This document shows positions 1-6,875 of a stretch of 43,021 nt of DNA, piece by piece. The translations under genes and the position numbers were made by a program. Location of the stretch: NCBI GenBank assembly GCA_022764045.1, contig JALERU010000084.1, positions 1-43,021 of the forward strand, written 5' to 3'. The first letter of the stretch is position 1. Each line of letters begins with the position of its first letter. The notes under the pieces are model-generated. The model saw only the letters and a program-made list of their open reading frames with translations, did no database searches and had not been told where the DNA came from. Source of the DNA: Clostridiales bacterium (GTDB taxonomy: Bacteria; Bacillota; Clostridia; Oscillospirales; Oscillospiraceae).

Positions 1-830
1 CAATACTTCAGAGCGATGTCGGCAGCACCCAGAGCGGTACCAACGAACACGGCGGTGAAGCCCAGCTTACCATAAGCGGTGGTGCCCAGCAGCTGGGTGA
101 AGCCGTCGCCGGGCTTGCCCAGGATCTGGTCCTCGGTGACCACGATGTCGTCCATGAAGATATCATAGACTTCGGAGCCGCGATAGCCGATCTTCTCCCA
201 GGGGGAGGAGATGGAGTAACCCTCGCAGAACTTGTCGATGACCAGGCCGGTGACCAGGTCCTTGCCGGACTCCTCGTCCTTCTGCAGAGCGAACAGGACG
301 CAGGGGCCGTCGTAACCAGCGTTGGAGATGAAGCGCTTCACGCCGTTGAGCTTATAGGTGCCGTCAGCCTGCTTCTCCAGGCGGGTCTTCAGCATCTTGG
401 GGTCGGAACCGGTCTCGGGCTCGGTGAAAGCGAAGGAGACGGTCTGCTCGCCGCGGCAGCAGGGAGCCAGATACTTCAGCTTCTGCTCATGGTTAGCATA
501 CAGGTCCAGGGCTTCCAGGCCCAGGATGTACACGTCCAGGCACTTACCGACGGAGGGGGAGACGCGGGAGAGTTCCTTGATGACGATAGCCTGCTCCACG
601 TGGCCCATGCCCAGGCCGTCATACTCCTCGGGGAAGCTGATGCCAATGAAGCCGCACTCAGCCAGCTGCTCGTGGATGTCGTGGGGGAGCTGGGGATGCT
701 TCTGGCCATTGCTGACCTCGATCATCTCACCCTGCTCGATCTCGTCAATGCGGGGCTGCAGAACGGTTTCAGCGAAGTCTCTTGCGAGGTCGTGAATCAT
801 CTGCTGGTCTTCGTTCAGTTTGAATTCCAT
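1..830 (-). CDS. acyl-CoA dehydrogenase (butyryl-CoA dehydrogenase type), C-terminus outside window
   Basis: Flavoprotein that oxidises (or, in butyrate producers, forms) the C2-C3 bond of short acyl-CoA. The reverse strand reads 276 codons from an ATG at 830 (MEFKLNEDQQMIHDLARDF...) and runs off the left edge, so roughly the last 100-110 residues of a usual 380-390 are missing. The acyl-CoA dehydrogenase signature FAFTEPETGSDPKM is visible, as is the middle beta-domain stretch around IGYRGSEVYDI. A GGAGG lies about 8 bases before the start. It diverges from hbd, the neighbouring step of crotonyl/butyryl-CoA metabolism, which supports a butyryl-CoA dehydrogenase role. No etfAB is visible inside the window. 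Substrate length is inferred, not shown. Confidence 0.9.
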   Translation of the reverse strand, partial: MEFKLNEDQQMIHDLARDFAETVLQPRIDEIEQGEMIEVSNGQKHPQLPHDIHEQLAECGFIGISFPEEYDGLGMGHVEQAIVIKELSRVSPSVGKCLDVYILGLEALDLYANHEQKLKYLAPCCRGEQTVSFAFTEPETGSDPKMLKTRLEKQADGTYKLNGVKRFISNAGYDGPCVLFALQKDEESGKDLVTGLVIDKFCEGYSISSPWEKIGYRGSEVYDIFMDDIVVTEDQILGKPGDGFTQLLGTTAYGKLGFTAVFVGTALGAADIALKY

Positions 831-945
831 GGTAAAATTCCTCCTGTAAATTATTTCTTACGTAACAGGCCTTAAACATTGCCTGGGCATGAGAAGAATG
901 CCCACGACAACGTCTTTCCAAAAACGGGGCAACTTCTACACCGCT

Positions 946-954
946 ATTATACCA
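946..954 (-). promoter_or_regulatory. extended -10 promoter of the acyl-CoA dehydrogenase gene
   Basis: On the reverse strand the sequence TGGTATAAT is an extended -10 (TGn before a perfect TATAAT). No good -35 is present about 17 bases upstream, as is common with extended -10 promoters. It implies a 5' untranslated leader of about 110 bases before the start at 830. Confidence 0.55.
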
Positions 955-1236
955 TAAGAAATAGGGGGGTGCATGCCATATATTGATTATTTTTGTTTTC
1001 ATCCATAGTCAATTAGGACTATGGGGAGAAATCTTTTGGAAAAAGGAAATTGGTAAATTCGACGAAAAAGTACCTGTATGAATTGACGCAATATACAAAA
1101 TGAAAGAAATCTAACGGGAAACCCCTGGCAACCAAGGGAGAACCCCCCAGAGCTGGGGAGAGACGGGATATGTAGAAAACAACATGGAAGATGGAATGAA
1201 AAGAAGAAAAAATTGTGAGAAAGTTAAAATCAGGCC

Positions 1237-1265
1237 TTGACGAAGCGGCGTTCTTCCTGTAATAT
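1237..1265 (+). promoter_or_regulatory. sigma-A-type promoter upstream of hbd
   Basis: TTGACG at 1237-1242, a 17-base spacer and TATAAT-like TAATAT at 1260-1265. Transcription would begin near 1272, leaving a leader of about 160 bases before hbd that contains an intrinsic terminator. Confidence 0.65.
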
Positions 1266-1271
1266 AAGGCA

Positions 1272-1346
1272 AACAAACTAAAAATGGCGGGGTTTGTCCC
1301 TGGGCTGAGGCCGGGGAGAGGAAAACCCCGGCTTCTTTTTGATTAA
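1272..1346 (+). promoter_or_regulatory. candidate attenuator leader of hbd
   Basis: Between the promoter and hbd lies a GC-rich leader. CGGGGTTT (1288-1295) is exactly complementary to AAACCCCG (1323-1330), which is also the 3' arm of the terminator at 1310-1332. The two pairings exclude each other, the arrangement expected of a terminator/antiterminator switch. A short frame, ATG at 1284 to TAA at 1346 (20 codons, MAGFVPGLRPGRGK...), runs through the hairpin but has no clear ribosome binding site. No known riboswitch class is recognised. The switch is an inference. Confidence 0.35.
1310..1340 (+). terminator. intrinsic terminator inside the hbd leader
   Basis: Perfect 7-bp stem GCCGGGG (1310-1316) with CCCCGGC (1326-1332), nine-base loop, followed by TTCTTTTT. 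It lies downstream of a strong promoter but upstream of hbd, so it either ends a short RNA or works in attenuation. Confidence 0.65.
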
Positions 1347-1431
1347 AAAAGCATTTCCGGACGGTCCGGCAAAGCTGATTATTATAACCCCCGAAGGGGA
1401 ACTATTATTGTATTTAAGGAGTTGCAGAAAC

Positions 1432-2286
1432 ATGGAAGTTAAGACTGTTGGCGTGTACGGCGCAGGCCTCATGGGCCGGGGTATTGCTCAGGTTGCCCTG
1501 GAGGGCGGCTACGACGTAGTCCTCTACAACCACAGAACCCCCACCCTGGAAAAGGGCGTCGCCGGCATCAAGAAGAACTTTGACAAGAAGATTGCCAAGG
1601 GCAAGATCACCGAGGACCAGGCCAACGGCTGGCTGGGCCACCTGAAGGCCACCACCGTGCTGGAAGACCTGAAGGACGTGGACATCGTCTTCGAGGCTAT
1701 GGTGGAAAACATGGAGCTGAAGAAGGACGCCTTCGCCAAGATGGCTCCCGTCATCCAGCCCGAGGCCATCTTCGTCTCCAACACCTCCTCCCTGAGCATC
1801 ACCGAGTTGGCTGCTGCTTCCCAGCGCCCCGAGAAGTTCCTGGGTATGCACTTCTTCAGCCCCGTGCCCGCTATGAAGCTGGTGGAGGTCATCAACGCTT
1901 ACGACACTTCCGAAGACACCATCGAGACCGGTAAGGCCATCGCCAAGGGCTTCGGCAAGGAGTACGTCACTGTTTCCGATGTGCCCATGTTCATCGCAAA
2001 CCGCGTCATGTGCCCCATGATGAACGAGGCCGCCATCCTGGCCGGCGAGAATGTCTGCTCCTATGAAGACATCGACAAGGCCTGCGAGCTGGGCTACAAC
2101 CTGCCCATGGGTCCCCTGAAGCTGGCCGACGCCATCGGCATCGACGTGATGATCGAGGTCATGGAATCTCTGTATCAGGAGACCGCCGACTCCAAGTATC
2201 GCCCCGCTCACCTGTATAAAGTCCTCTACCGCGCTGGCCGTCTGGGCCGGAAGAGCGGCAAGGGCTTCTATGATTACACCAAGTAA
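1432..2286 (+). CDS. hbd: 3-hydroxybutyryl-CoA dehydrogenase
   Basis: NAD(P)-dependent enzyme converting acetoacetyl-CoA and 3-hydroxybutyryl-CoA in cytosolic butyrate formation. The 284-residue product is the normal length for the family. It opens with a Rossmann dinucleotide site GAGLMGRGIAQ (about residues 9-19), and carries the SNTSSLSITELA stretch and MHFFSPVPAMKLVEV, which holds the catalytic histidine. The start at 1432 is chosen because AAGGAG sits at 1416-1421 and the protein then begins directly before the nucleotide-binding fold; an upstream in-frame extension of 31 codons has no such support. Codon choice is strongly biased (many GCC, AAG, CTG), suggesting high expression. It is followed by a terminator, so it is probably transcribed alone. 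Confidence 0.95.
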   Translation: MEVKTVGVYGAGLMGRGIAQVALEGGYDVVLYNHRTPTLEKGVAGIKKNFDKKIAKGKITEDQANGWLGHLKATTVLEDLKDVDIVFEAMVENMELKKDAFAKMAPVIQPEAIFVSNTSSLSITELAAASQRPEKFLGMHFFSPVPAMKLVEVINAYDTSEDTIETGKAIAKGFGKEYVTVSDVPMFIANRVMCPMMNEAAILAGENVCSYEDIDKACELGYNLPMGPLKLADAIGIDVMIEVMESLYQETADSKYRPAHLYKVLYRAGRLGRKSGKGFYDYTK

Positions 2287-2314
2287 TCCTCTACGAAATA
2301 TCCTTTTTACAATG

Positions 2315-2350
2315 AACCCGCCGTCCTGGATTCCAGGGCGGCGGGTTTTT
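2315..2350 (+). terminator. intrinsic terminator after hbd
   Basis: Long GC-rich hairpin, AACCCGCCG...CCTGG-ATT-CCAGG...CGGCGGGTT, followed by TTTTTG. The 3' U-tract is on the plus strand, matching hbd. Confidence 0.85.
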
Positions 2351-2394
2351 GTCTTATGGCTGGGGGTTGGGAATCCCTTGCGCCAGCAGGAGCT

Positions 2395-2451
2395 CTAAAA
2401 AGGCCGTGAAAAGGCGTGGTATTGGTCTCGTTTTAGGTCGCGGATGATCAT
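2395..2451 (-). CDS. candidate 18-residue peptide, or frameshifted remnant
   Basis: The reverse strand has AAAGGAG (2462-2468) at ideal spacing from an ATG at 2451, then 18 codons (MIIRDLKRDQYHAFSRPF) and TAG at a run of five T. A shift of one base at that run would continue for 14 more codons (LELLLAQGIPNPQP) to a TAA just before the hbd terminator hairpin. The reading is either a true micro-peptide, a slip site, or the start of a decayed gene. No family is recognised. What is seen is the strong ribosome site and coding-like composition; function is unknown. Confidence 0.35.
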   Translation of the reverse strand: MIIRDLKRDQYHAFSRPF

Positions 2452-2618
2452 GGCGGGGGCTCCTTTCTGATAAAAAATTTGTATTTTTTTCGCATGGTAA
2501 TGCTGATGATATTTTAACCTATATTTTGGTAAAGGCAAACAATGTGAGATGTCATTTTTGTAACGTGTCATGTTGCTTTAATGATTTTTTGTGAGGAAAG
2601 TATCGTAGTGGCAACCTC

Positions 2619-2890
2619 AACGTACCGCAGGCTTCCCCTTGGGGGTCGAACTGTCCAGGGGACAGTTCGATACTATCTAATGCGAAGCTCCTTAAACCAT
2701 AGATGTCAGCGAAGGTGAATGATGAGGGGGCGATTTCCTTGTAGCGGAGGGTAGAGGAACCCCGTTGCCACCTTAGGCCGGTGGGTCTATGACCAACGCT
2801 GAGGAATCCTAAAGGCTCGCCCTCATCCGATCCGGTCTTTGGCCGGCCCACCTCCCCTCCCCCAGGGGAAGGCTTTTGGCAAACCCTGCT
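2619..2890 (+). repeat. dispersed intergenic repeat, copy A (modules 1 then 2)
   Basis: Module 1 begins at ACGTACCGCAGGCTTCCCC (2620) and includes TGATGAGGGGGCGAT; module 2 includes GGCTCGCCCTCATCCGA, GGCCGGCCCACC and CAGGGGAAGGCTTT. The same modules recur at 7.4-7.7 kb and 29.8-30.1 kb, with a remnant near 19.0 kb. This copy is unusual in that module 1 is interrupted at 2646-2705 by about 59 bases starting with a perfect 11-bp hairpin. No open frame of note is present. I recall similar sequences in intergenic regions of Faecalibacterium-group genomes, but I have not checked that. Confidence 0.75.
2646..2670 (+). repeat. perfect palindromic hairpin inserted in repeat copy A
   Basis: TCGAACTGTCC (2646-2656), loop AGG, then its exact complement GGACAGTTCGA (2660-2670). 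It is absent from the other copies of the repeat at the corresponding place, so it looks like a small palindromic unit nested in a larger one. Confidence 0.7.
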
Positions 2891-2947
2891 GCGTGCACCC
2901 AGGAAATGCCAGGGTTCCATACGGTACCCGAAACTTCCCCCGCCCCA

Positions 2948-2976
2948 TTGTTCCGGTGACAAAAATATGATATGAT
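2948..2976 (+). promoter_or_regulatory. promoter of the nrdG operon
   Basis: TTGTTC (2948-2953), 17-base spacer, TATGAT (2971-2976), placed directly downstream of repeat copy A and about 30 bases before the AAAGGAGG of nrdG. Confidence 0.5.
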
Positions 2977-3014
2977 ACATACGCTATTTTGAAGGATAAA
3001 GGAGGCCCCTGCCC

Positions 3015-3542
3015 ATGCGGATCGCCAACACAGTCAACGACTCCATCGTAGACGGCCACGGCCTGCGGTTTACGGTGTTTACCCAGGGCTGTCCCCACCA
3101 CTGCCCCGGCTGCCACAACCCCGACACTCACGACCCCGCCGGCGGGCGGGAGGTCACCCTGGAGGAGCTGACGGCGGAGCTGGGGAAGAACCCCCTCATT
3201 GAGGGCCTGACCCTGTCCGGGGGAGAGCCCTTCGCCCAGGCCGCGGCCTGCGCCCAGTTGGCTCAAGCGGCCCATGAGAGAGGGCTGAACGTCTGGACCT
3301 ATTCCGGCTATCGGTTCGAGCAGCTGCGGGAGAGCGGCAACCCCGACTGGACCGCCCTGCTGGCCCAGACCGACGTGCTGGTGGACGGCCCCTTTTTGGA
3401 AAAAGAGAAGTCTTACGAGCTCCACTTCCGGGGCAGCCGGAACCAGCGGCTGATTGACGTGAAGCAGAGCTTGGCCCAGGGGCGGGTGGTCCTCTGGCAG
3501 GAGGTGGACCACCTGGCTAAATTTACGGTACCCGAGTCCTGA
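3015..3542 (+). CDS. nrdG: anaerobic ribonucleotide reductase activating protein
   Basis: Radical SAM enzyme that makes the glycyl radical on the class III ribonucleoside-triphosphate reductase NrdD, allowing dNTP synthesis without oxygen. The 175-residue protein matches NrdG in length. The cluster-binding cysteines are spaced C-x3-C-x2-C (C26, C30, C33 in QGCPHHCPGCHNP), the NrdG spacing, and TLSGGEPFAQ follows as the SAM-binding GGE motif. Start at 3015 follows AAAGGAGG at 2998-3005. Its partner nrdD is not in this window, so the gene stands apart from its substrate and instead heads an operon of nucleotide-repair and RNA-modification genes, 19 bases before the Nudix gene. Confidence 0.93.
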   Translation: MRIANTVNDSIVDGHGLRFTVFTQGCPHHCPGCHNPDTHDPAGGREVTLEELTAELGKNPLIEGLTLSGGEPFAQAAACAQLAQAAHERGLNVWTYSGYRFEQLRESGNPDWTALLAQTDVLVDGPFLEKEKSYELHFRGSRNQRLIDVKQSLAQGRVVLWQEVDHLAKFTVPES

Positions 3543-3561
3543 GGGAAAGGGAGGAAGCGCC

Positions 3562-4194
3562 ATGACCATTGACGAAATGAAGGAATACTTTTCCAACCGA
3601 GAGATTGGGATTCAGGGAGCCACGGGGGAGTACGCCATTCTGGTGCCCCTGGTCCAGTGGGAGGGGAAGCTCTGCCTCCTCTTTGAGACCCGGGCGGAAA
3701 CCCTGATCGGCCACCAGCCGGGGGAGGTTTGCTTTCCCGGCGGCCGGCGGGAGAAGGGGGAGCGCCCGTCGGAAACCGCCCTGCGGGAGACCTGGGAGGA
3801 GATCGGCATCCCCGCCGAGGACATTGAGATTTTAGCCCCCCTGGACGTGATCCAGGACATCAGCGACCGGGTGGTCTATCCCTTCCTGGGGAAAATCACC
3901 CCCCGGGGGGTGGCCCGGCTGAAGGCCAGCGAGGCCGAGGTAAAGAACGTCTTTTTTGTCCCCCTGGACTACCTGATGGACTACCCCGAGGAGGTCTACC
4001 GCTATGTGACCGCCCCCTTGGTGGACGGCAAGTTTCCCTATGAGCGCATGGGCTTCCCCAAGGATTACCCCTGGCGGACGGGGTATATGGATGTCCCCAT
4101 CTATGAGTACCAGGGCCACTTCATCTGGGGCATGACCGCCCGGACGGTCCGGTGGCTGCTCCAGGAGCTGCGGGCCATGGAAGGGCAGGGGTGA
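3562..4194 (+). CDS. Nudix hydrolase, coenzyme A pyrophosphatase type
   Basis: Predicted Mg-dependent pyrophosphatase that cleaves CoA or its derivatives to 4'-phosphopantetheine and 3',5'-ADP. The Nudix box is complete: G61-x5-E67-x7-R75-E76-x2-E79-E80-x-G82. Just upstream, ETRAETLIGHQPGEVCFPGG fits the extra motif seen in the CoA-specific subfamily (NudL/PCD1-like). Length of 210 residues is usual. The gene lies 3 bases before the next gene and 19 after nrdG, so the four genes 3015-5703 form one operon. Substrate assignment rests on the extra motif and is not proven. Confidence 0.85.
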   Translation: MTIDEMKEYFSNREIGIQGATGEYAILVPLVQWEGKLCLLFETRAETLIGHQPGEVCFPGGRREKGERPSETALRETWEEIGIPAEDIEILAPLDVIQDISDRVVYPFLGKITPRGVARLKASEAEVKNVFFVPLDYLMDYPEEVYRYVTAPLVDGKFPYERMGFPKDYPWRTGYMDVPIYEYQGHFIWGMTARTVRWLLQELRAMEGQG

Positions 4195-4197
4195 GGG

Positions 4198-4848
4198 GTG
4201 GAGTCTGTGGAGTATCTGGGGACCTACCGGCTTACCCAATCCGACGAATTTTTTAAGCTGGGCCGGGACAGTGTGCGCCTGGCCGGATTCTGCACCGTGA
4301 AGCCCAACTGGCGGGTGTGCGACCTGGGCTGCGGGGTGGGCTCCCTGCTGCTGCTGGTATCCCAGCGGGAGGCCCGGCTCACCCGGACGGGCATTGAGCT
4401 CTCTCCCGGGGCGGCGGAGCTGGCCCGGCGGAACCTGGTGGACAACGGCCTGACCGGTCAGATCCTCACCGGGGACCTGCGGGACAAGACCCTGGCGCCG
4501 GGGGATCAATTTCACCTGGTGCTTTCCAACCCGCCCTACTTCCGGGCGGGCTCCGGCAAGTCCGGGGGACAGGCCCGGATGGACGACACCTGCCCGGTGA
4601 CCGACCTGTGCCAGGCGGCCGGGCGGCTCACCCGCACCGGGGGGCGGTTCGCCCTGGTCTACCGGCCTGAGCGGCTGGCGGAGCTCTTCGCCGCCCTGCA
4701 AGGGGCCAGGCTGGAGCCCAAACGCCTCCAGCTGCTGGCCTATGACCAGACCAAGGCCCCCTACGCCGTTTTGGTGGAGGCGGTGAAGGAGGGGGGGCCC
4801 GGCCTGGAAATTTTACCCACCTACTATCAGATGGAAGATGAAGCATAA
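4198..4848 (+). CDS. tRNA1(Val) adenine-37 N6-methyltransferase-like protein
   Basis: Class I SAM-dependent methyltransferase of the YfiC/TrmN6 family. The SAM loop DLGCGVG is at residues 42-48 and the adenine-flipping motif NPPY at 112-115, preceded by LVLS, which marks N6-adenine methylation. At 216 residues it is slightly short of the usual 240-250. The start is a GTG at 4198, only 3 bases after the Nudix stop; another GTG at 4207 is possible. It precedes rsmI, another RNA methyltransferase, by 18 bases; this pairing is common in Firmicutes. The exact tRNA target is inferred from the family. Confidence 0.85.
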   Translation: MESVEYLGTYRLTQSDEFFKLGRDSVRLAGFCTVKPNWRVCDLGCGVGSLLLLVSQREARLTRTGIELSPGAAELARRNLVDNGLTGQILTGDLRDKTLAPGDQFHLVLSNPPYFRAGSGKSGGQARMDDTCPVTDLCQAAGRLTRTGGRFALVYRPERLAELFAALQGARLEPKRLQLLAYDQTKAPYAVLVEAVKEGGPGLEILPTYYQMEDEA

Positions 4849-4866
4849 TAGAAGGAGGACGCCGCC

Positions 4867-5703
4867 ATGGCAGGAACGTTATATCTGGTCGCCACCCCCA
4901 TCGGAAACCTGGGAGACCTCTCCATCCGGGTGGCGGAAACTTTGGATGAGGTGGACTTCATCGCCGCCGAGGACACCCGGGTGACGGTGAAGCTCTTAAA
5001 CCACCTGGGCCTAAAAAAGCCCATGGTGAGCTATTACCGCCACAACGCCGGAACCCGGGGGGACGAGCTGGTGGCCCGGCTTCTGGCCGGGGAGAGCTGC
5101 GCTCTGGTCACCGACGCCGGCACCCCCGCCATCAGCGACCCGGGGGAGGAGTTAGTGGCCCAGTGCGCCGCCCAGGATATCCCGGTGGTGCCCATCCCCG
5201 GCCCCTGCGCCTTTGTCAGCGCCCTGGCGGCCTCGGGCCTGCCCACGGGGCGGTTCACCTTCGAGGGCTTCCTGGCCATGAACAAAAAGAACCGCCGGGC
5301 CCACCTGGAAAGCCTCCGGGGGGAGGAGCGCACCATGCTCTTCCATGAAGCACCCCACAAGCTGCTGGCCACCCTGCGGGACCTGGCAGAGACCTTCGGC
5401 CCTGACCGGCGGATCGCCCTGTGCCGGGAGCTCACCAAGCTTCACGAGGAAATCCGCCGGACCACCCTGGGCCAGGCGGTGGAGCACTATGCCGCCAATC
5501 CCCCCAAGGGGGAGTTCGTGCTGGTCATTGAGGGGGCACCCCCCAAAGGGGAGGAGTCCTGCACCATGGAGGACGGCCTGGCCCTGGTGGCCAAGCTCCG
5601 GGGGGAGGGCTGGTCCACCCGGGACGCGGTGAAAGAGGCCGCGGCAGTGTGCAAGCTCTCCCGCAAGGCCCTGTACGATCTGGCGGTGTCCGGCAAAGAA
5701 TAA
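4867..5703 (+). CDS. rsmI: 16S rRNA (cytidine-1402-2'-O)-methyltransferase
   Basis: Methylates the ribose of C1402 in the ribosomal P-site, tuning decoding. The 278-residue protein has the tetrapyrrole-methylase fold with its hallmark stretches: GTLYLVATPIGNLGD at the N-terminus, IAAEDTR, DAGTPAISDPG and PIPGPCA, then the C-terminal KGEFVLVIEG. AAGGAGG precedes the ATG at 4867. Last gene of the nrdG operon; a strong hairpin terminator follows 15 bases after its stop. Confidence 0.96.
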   Translation: MAGTLYLVATPIGNLGDLSIRVAETLDEVDFIAAEDTRVTVKLLNHLGLKKPMVSYYRHNAGTRGDELVARLLAGESCALVTDAGTPAISDPGEELVAQCAAQDIPVVPIPGPCAFVSALAASGLPTGRFTFEGFLAMNKKNRRAHLESLRGEERTMLFHEAPHKLLATLRDLAETFGPDRRIALCRELTKLHEEIRRTTLGQAVEHYAANPPKGEFVLVIEGAPPKGEESCTMEDGLALVAKLRGEGWSTRDAVKEAAAVCKLSRKALYDLAVSGKE

Positions 5704-5717
5704 ATCAGCAAAACAAC

Positions 5718-5749
5718 AAGGGCGCGTCTCCCACGGGAGACGCGCCCTT
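5718..5749 (+). terminator. bidirectional terminator between rsmI and the AbrB gene
   Basis: Near-perfect 15-bp stem AAGGGCGCGTCTCCC with its complement. TTATTGT follows on the plus strand and TTGTTGTTTTG on the minus strand, so it serves both convergent genes. Confidence 0.85.
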
Positions 5750-5778
5750 ATTGTCGCAGAAAAAAGAAGCGGAAGAAC

Positions 5779-6021
5779 TTATTTTTGCAACAGCTCCTTC
5801 AAACAATGCGCGCAGATATTTTTGCCCTTGAAGACAGAAATCTCTTTGGCGCTGTCGCAGAAAATGCAGGCGGGCTGATATTTTTTAAGCATGATGGAGG
5901 ACCCGTCCACGTAGATTTCCAGGGAATCCTTTTCCGCGATGTTCAGTGTGCGGCGCAGTTCGATGGGCAGAACGATACGGCCCAGCTCATCGACTCGGCG
6001 AACGATACCTGTTGACTTCAT
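5779..6021 (-). CDS. AbrB/SpoVT-type transition-state regulator with C-terminal Cys pairs
   Basis: Small DNA-binding protein of 80 residues. The N-terminal swapped-hairpin AbrB domain is clear (MKSTGIVRRVDELGRIVLPI, ELRRTLNI). The C-terminus has C52-x2-C55 and C70-x2-C73, a probable zinc-binding tail found in many clostridial AbrB-like proteins but not in Bacillus AbrB. The start at 6021 is chosen because the AbrB fold begins there and AAAGGATG precedes it; a longer in-frame reading to 6090 adds a lysine-rich stretch with no support. Such proteins control post-exponential and sporulation genes; the targets here are unknown, though it lies next to spmAB. Confidence 0.9.
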   Translation of the reverse strand: MKSTGIVRRVDELGRIVLPIELRRTLNIAEKDSLEIYVDGSSIMLKKYQPACIFCDSAKEISVFKGKNICAHCLKELLQK

Positions 6022-6129
6022 TGAGAAGCACATCCTTTCAGCGGTCGCTGTTTTCTCTCTCTTTTTGCCTTTTTGTTTCTTATCTGGCAAAATCAGCCAG
6101 AATAGACAAAAACCATAAGAATCACTTTG

Positions 6130-6157
6130 ATTATAGCAAAATGTGGTTGGAAGTCAA
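6130..6157 (-). promoter_or_regulatory. strong promoter of the AbrB-type gene
   Basis: On the reverse strand TTGACT, a 16-base spacer and TGC-TATAAT (an extended, perfect -10). The leader of about 105 bases includes a small hairpin TCTGGC...GCCAGA at 6083-6101. Confidence 0.7.
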
Positions 6158-6270
6158 TCGAAAAATGTCGTTTCCACCAAAAAAGGGAGACGGAATGGGC
6201 CGCATGATTGGACCGGAGAGCGCATAGGCTGAGAGAGACTTGCCCCGAGGGGCCAACAGGAGGGAGCGCC

Positions 6271-6849
6271 ATGGCAATGACGGTGATCTGGACGGGGATG
6301 ACGGCCCTGTCCTTACTATGCGCCTTGGTCCTGGGAAACCAGGGGGGGCTGGCCTCAGCGGCCCTGGAGGGGGCGGCCTCGGCCATTGAGCTGGGAATCT
6401 CCATGGCGGGGGTCCTCTGCCTGTGGATGGGGGTGATGGAGGTGATGCAGCGGGCCGGCCTGGCAGAAAAGCTGGCAAAGCTCCTGCGTCCTGTCCTCCG
6501 GCGGCTTTTTCCGGATTTTGCCGGGGACCGGGAGACCATGGACACCATCGCTGCCAACGTATCGGCCAATCTGCTGGGACTGGGCAACGCGGCCACCCCC
6601 CTGGGCCTGGAGGCCGCCCGGCGGATGAGCCGCCGGACCCCGGGGGTGGCCGGGGACAGCCTGTGCATGCTGGTGGTGTGCAATACCGCCTCCATCCAGC
6701 TCATCCCCACCACCGTGGCCGCTGTGCGGATGGCGGCGGGGAGCCAGACCCCCTTTGACATTTTACCGGCGGTGTGGGTGACCTCGGCCCTGTCGGTGCT
6801 CACGGGGATCACGGCGGCCAGGCTCCTGGCCAAACTCTGGCGGGATTGA
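6271..6849 (+). CDS. spmA: spore maturation protein A
   Basis: Integral membrane protein with a nucleoside-recognition (Gate) domain, needed with SpmB for proper dehydration of the spore core. The 192-residue product has several hydrophobic segments and the characteristic NLLGLGNAATPLGLEAARRM. The start at 6271 follows AGGAGGG at 6258-6264; an in-frame reading from 6208 lacks a ribosome site. Its stop overlaps an in-frame ATG just ahead of spmB, and the two genes are almost contiguous, as in Bacillus and Clostridium. The pair is strong evidence that this organism forms spores or descends from a spore former. Confidence 0.93.
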   Translation: MAMTVIWTGMTALSLLCALVLGNQGGLASAALEGAASAIELGISMAGVLCLWMGVMEVMQRAGLAEKLAKLLRPVLRRLFPDFAGDRETMDTIAANVSANLLGLGNAATPLGLEAARRMSRRTPGVAGDSLCMLVVCNTASIQLIPTTVAAVRMAAGSQTPFDILPAVWVTSALSVLTGITAARLLAKLWRD

Positions 6850-6875
6850 TGTTGGTAGGAAAGGGGGACGGACCC

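Noticed and set aside
2552-2980. Frames inside repeat copy A resembling small hypothetical proteins
   Set aside because: They arise from the dispersed repeat modules and recur wherever the repeat does, in different frames; typical source of false gene calls.
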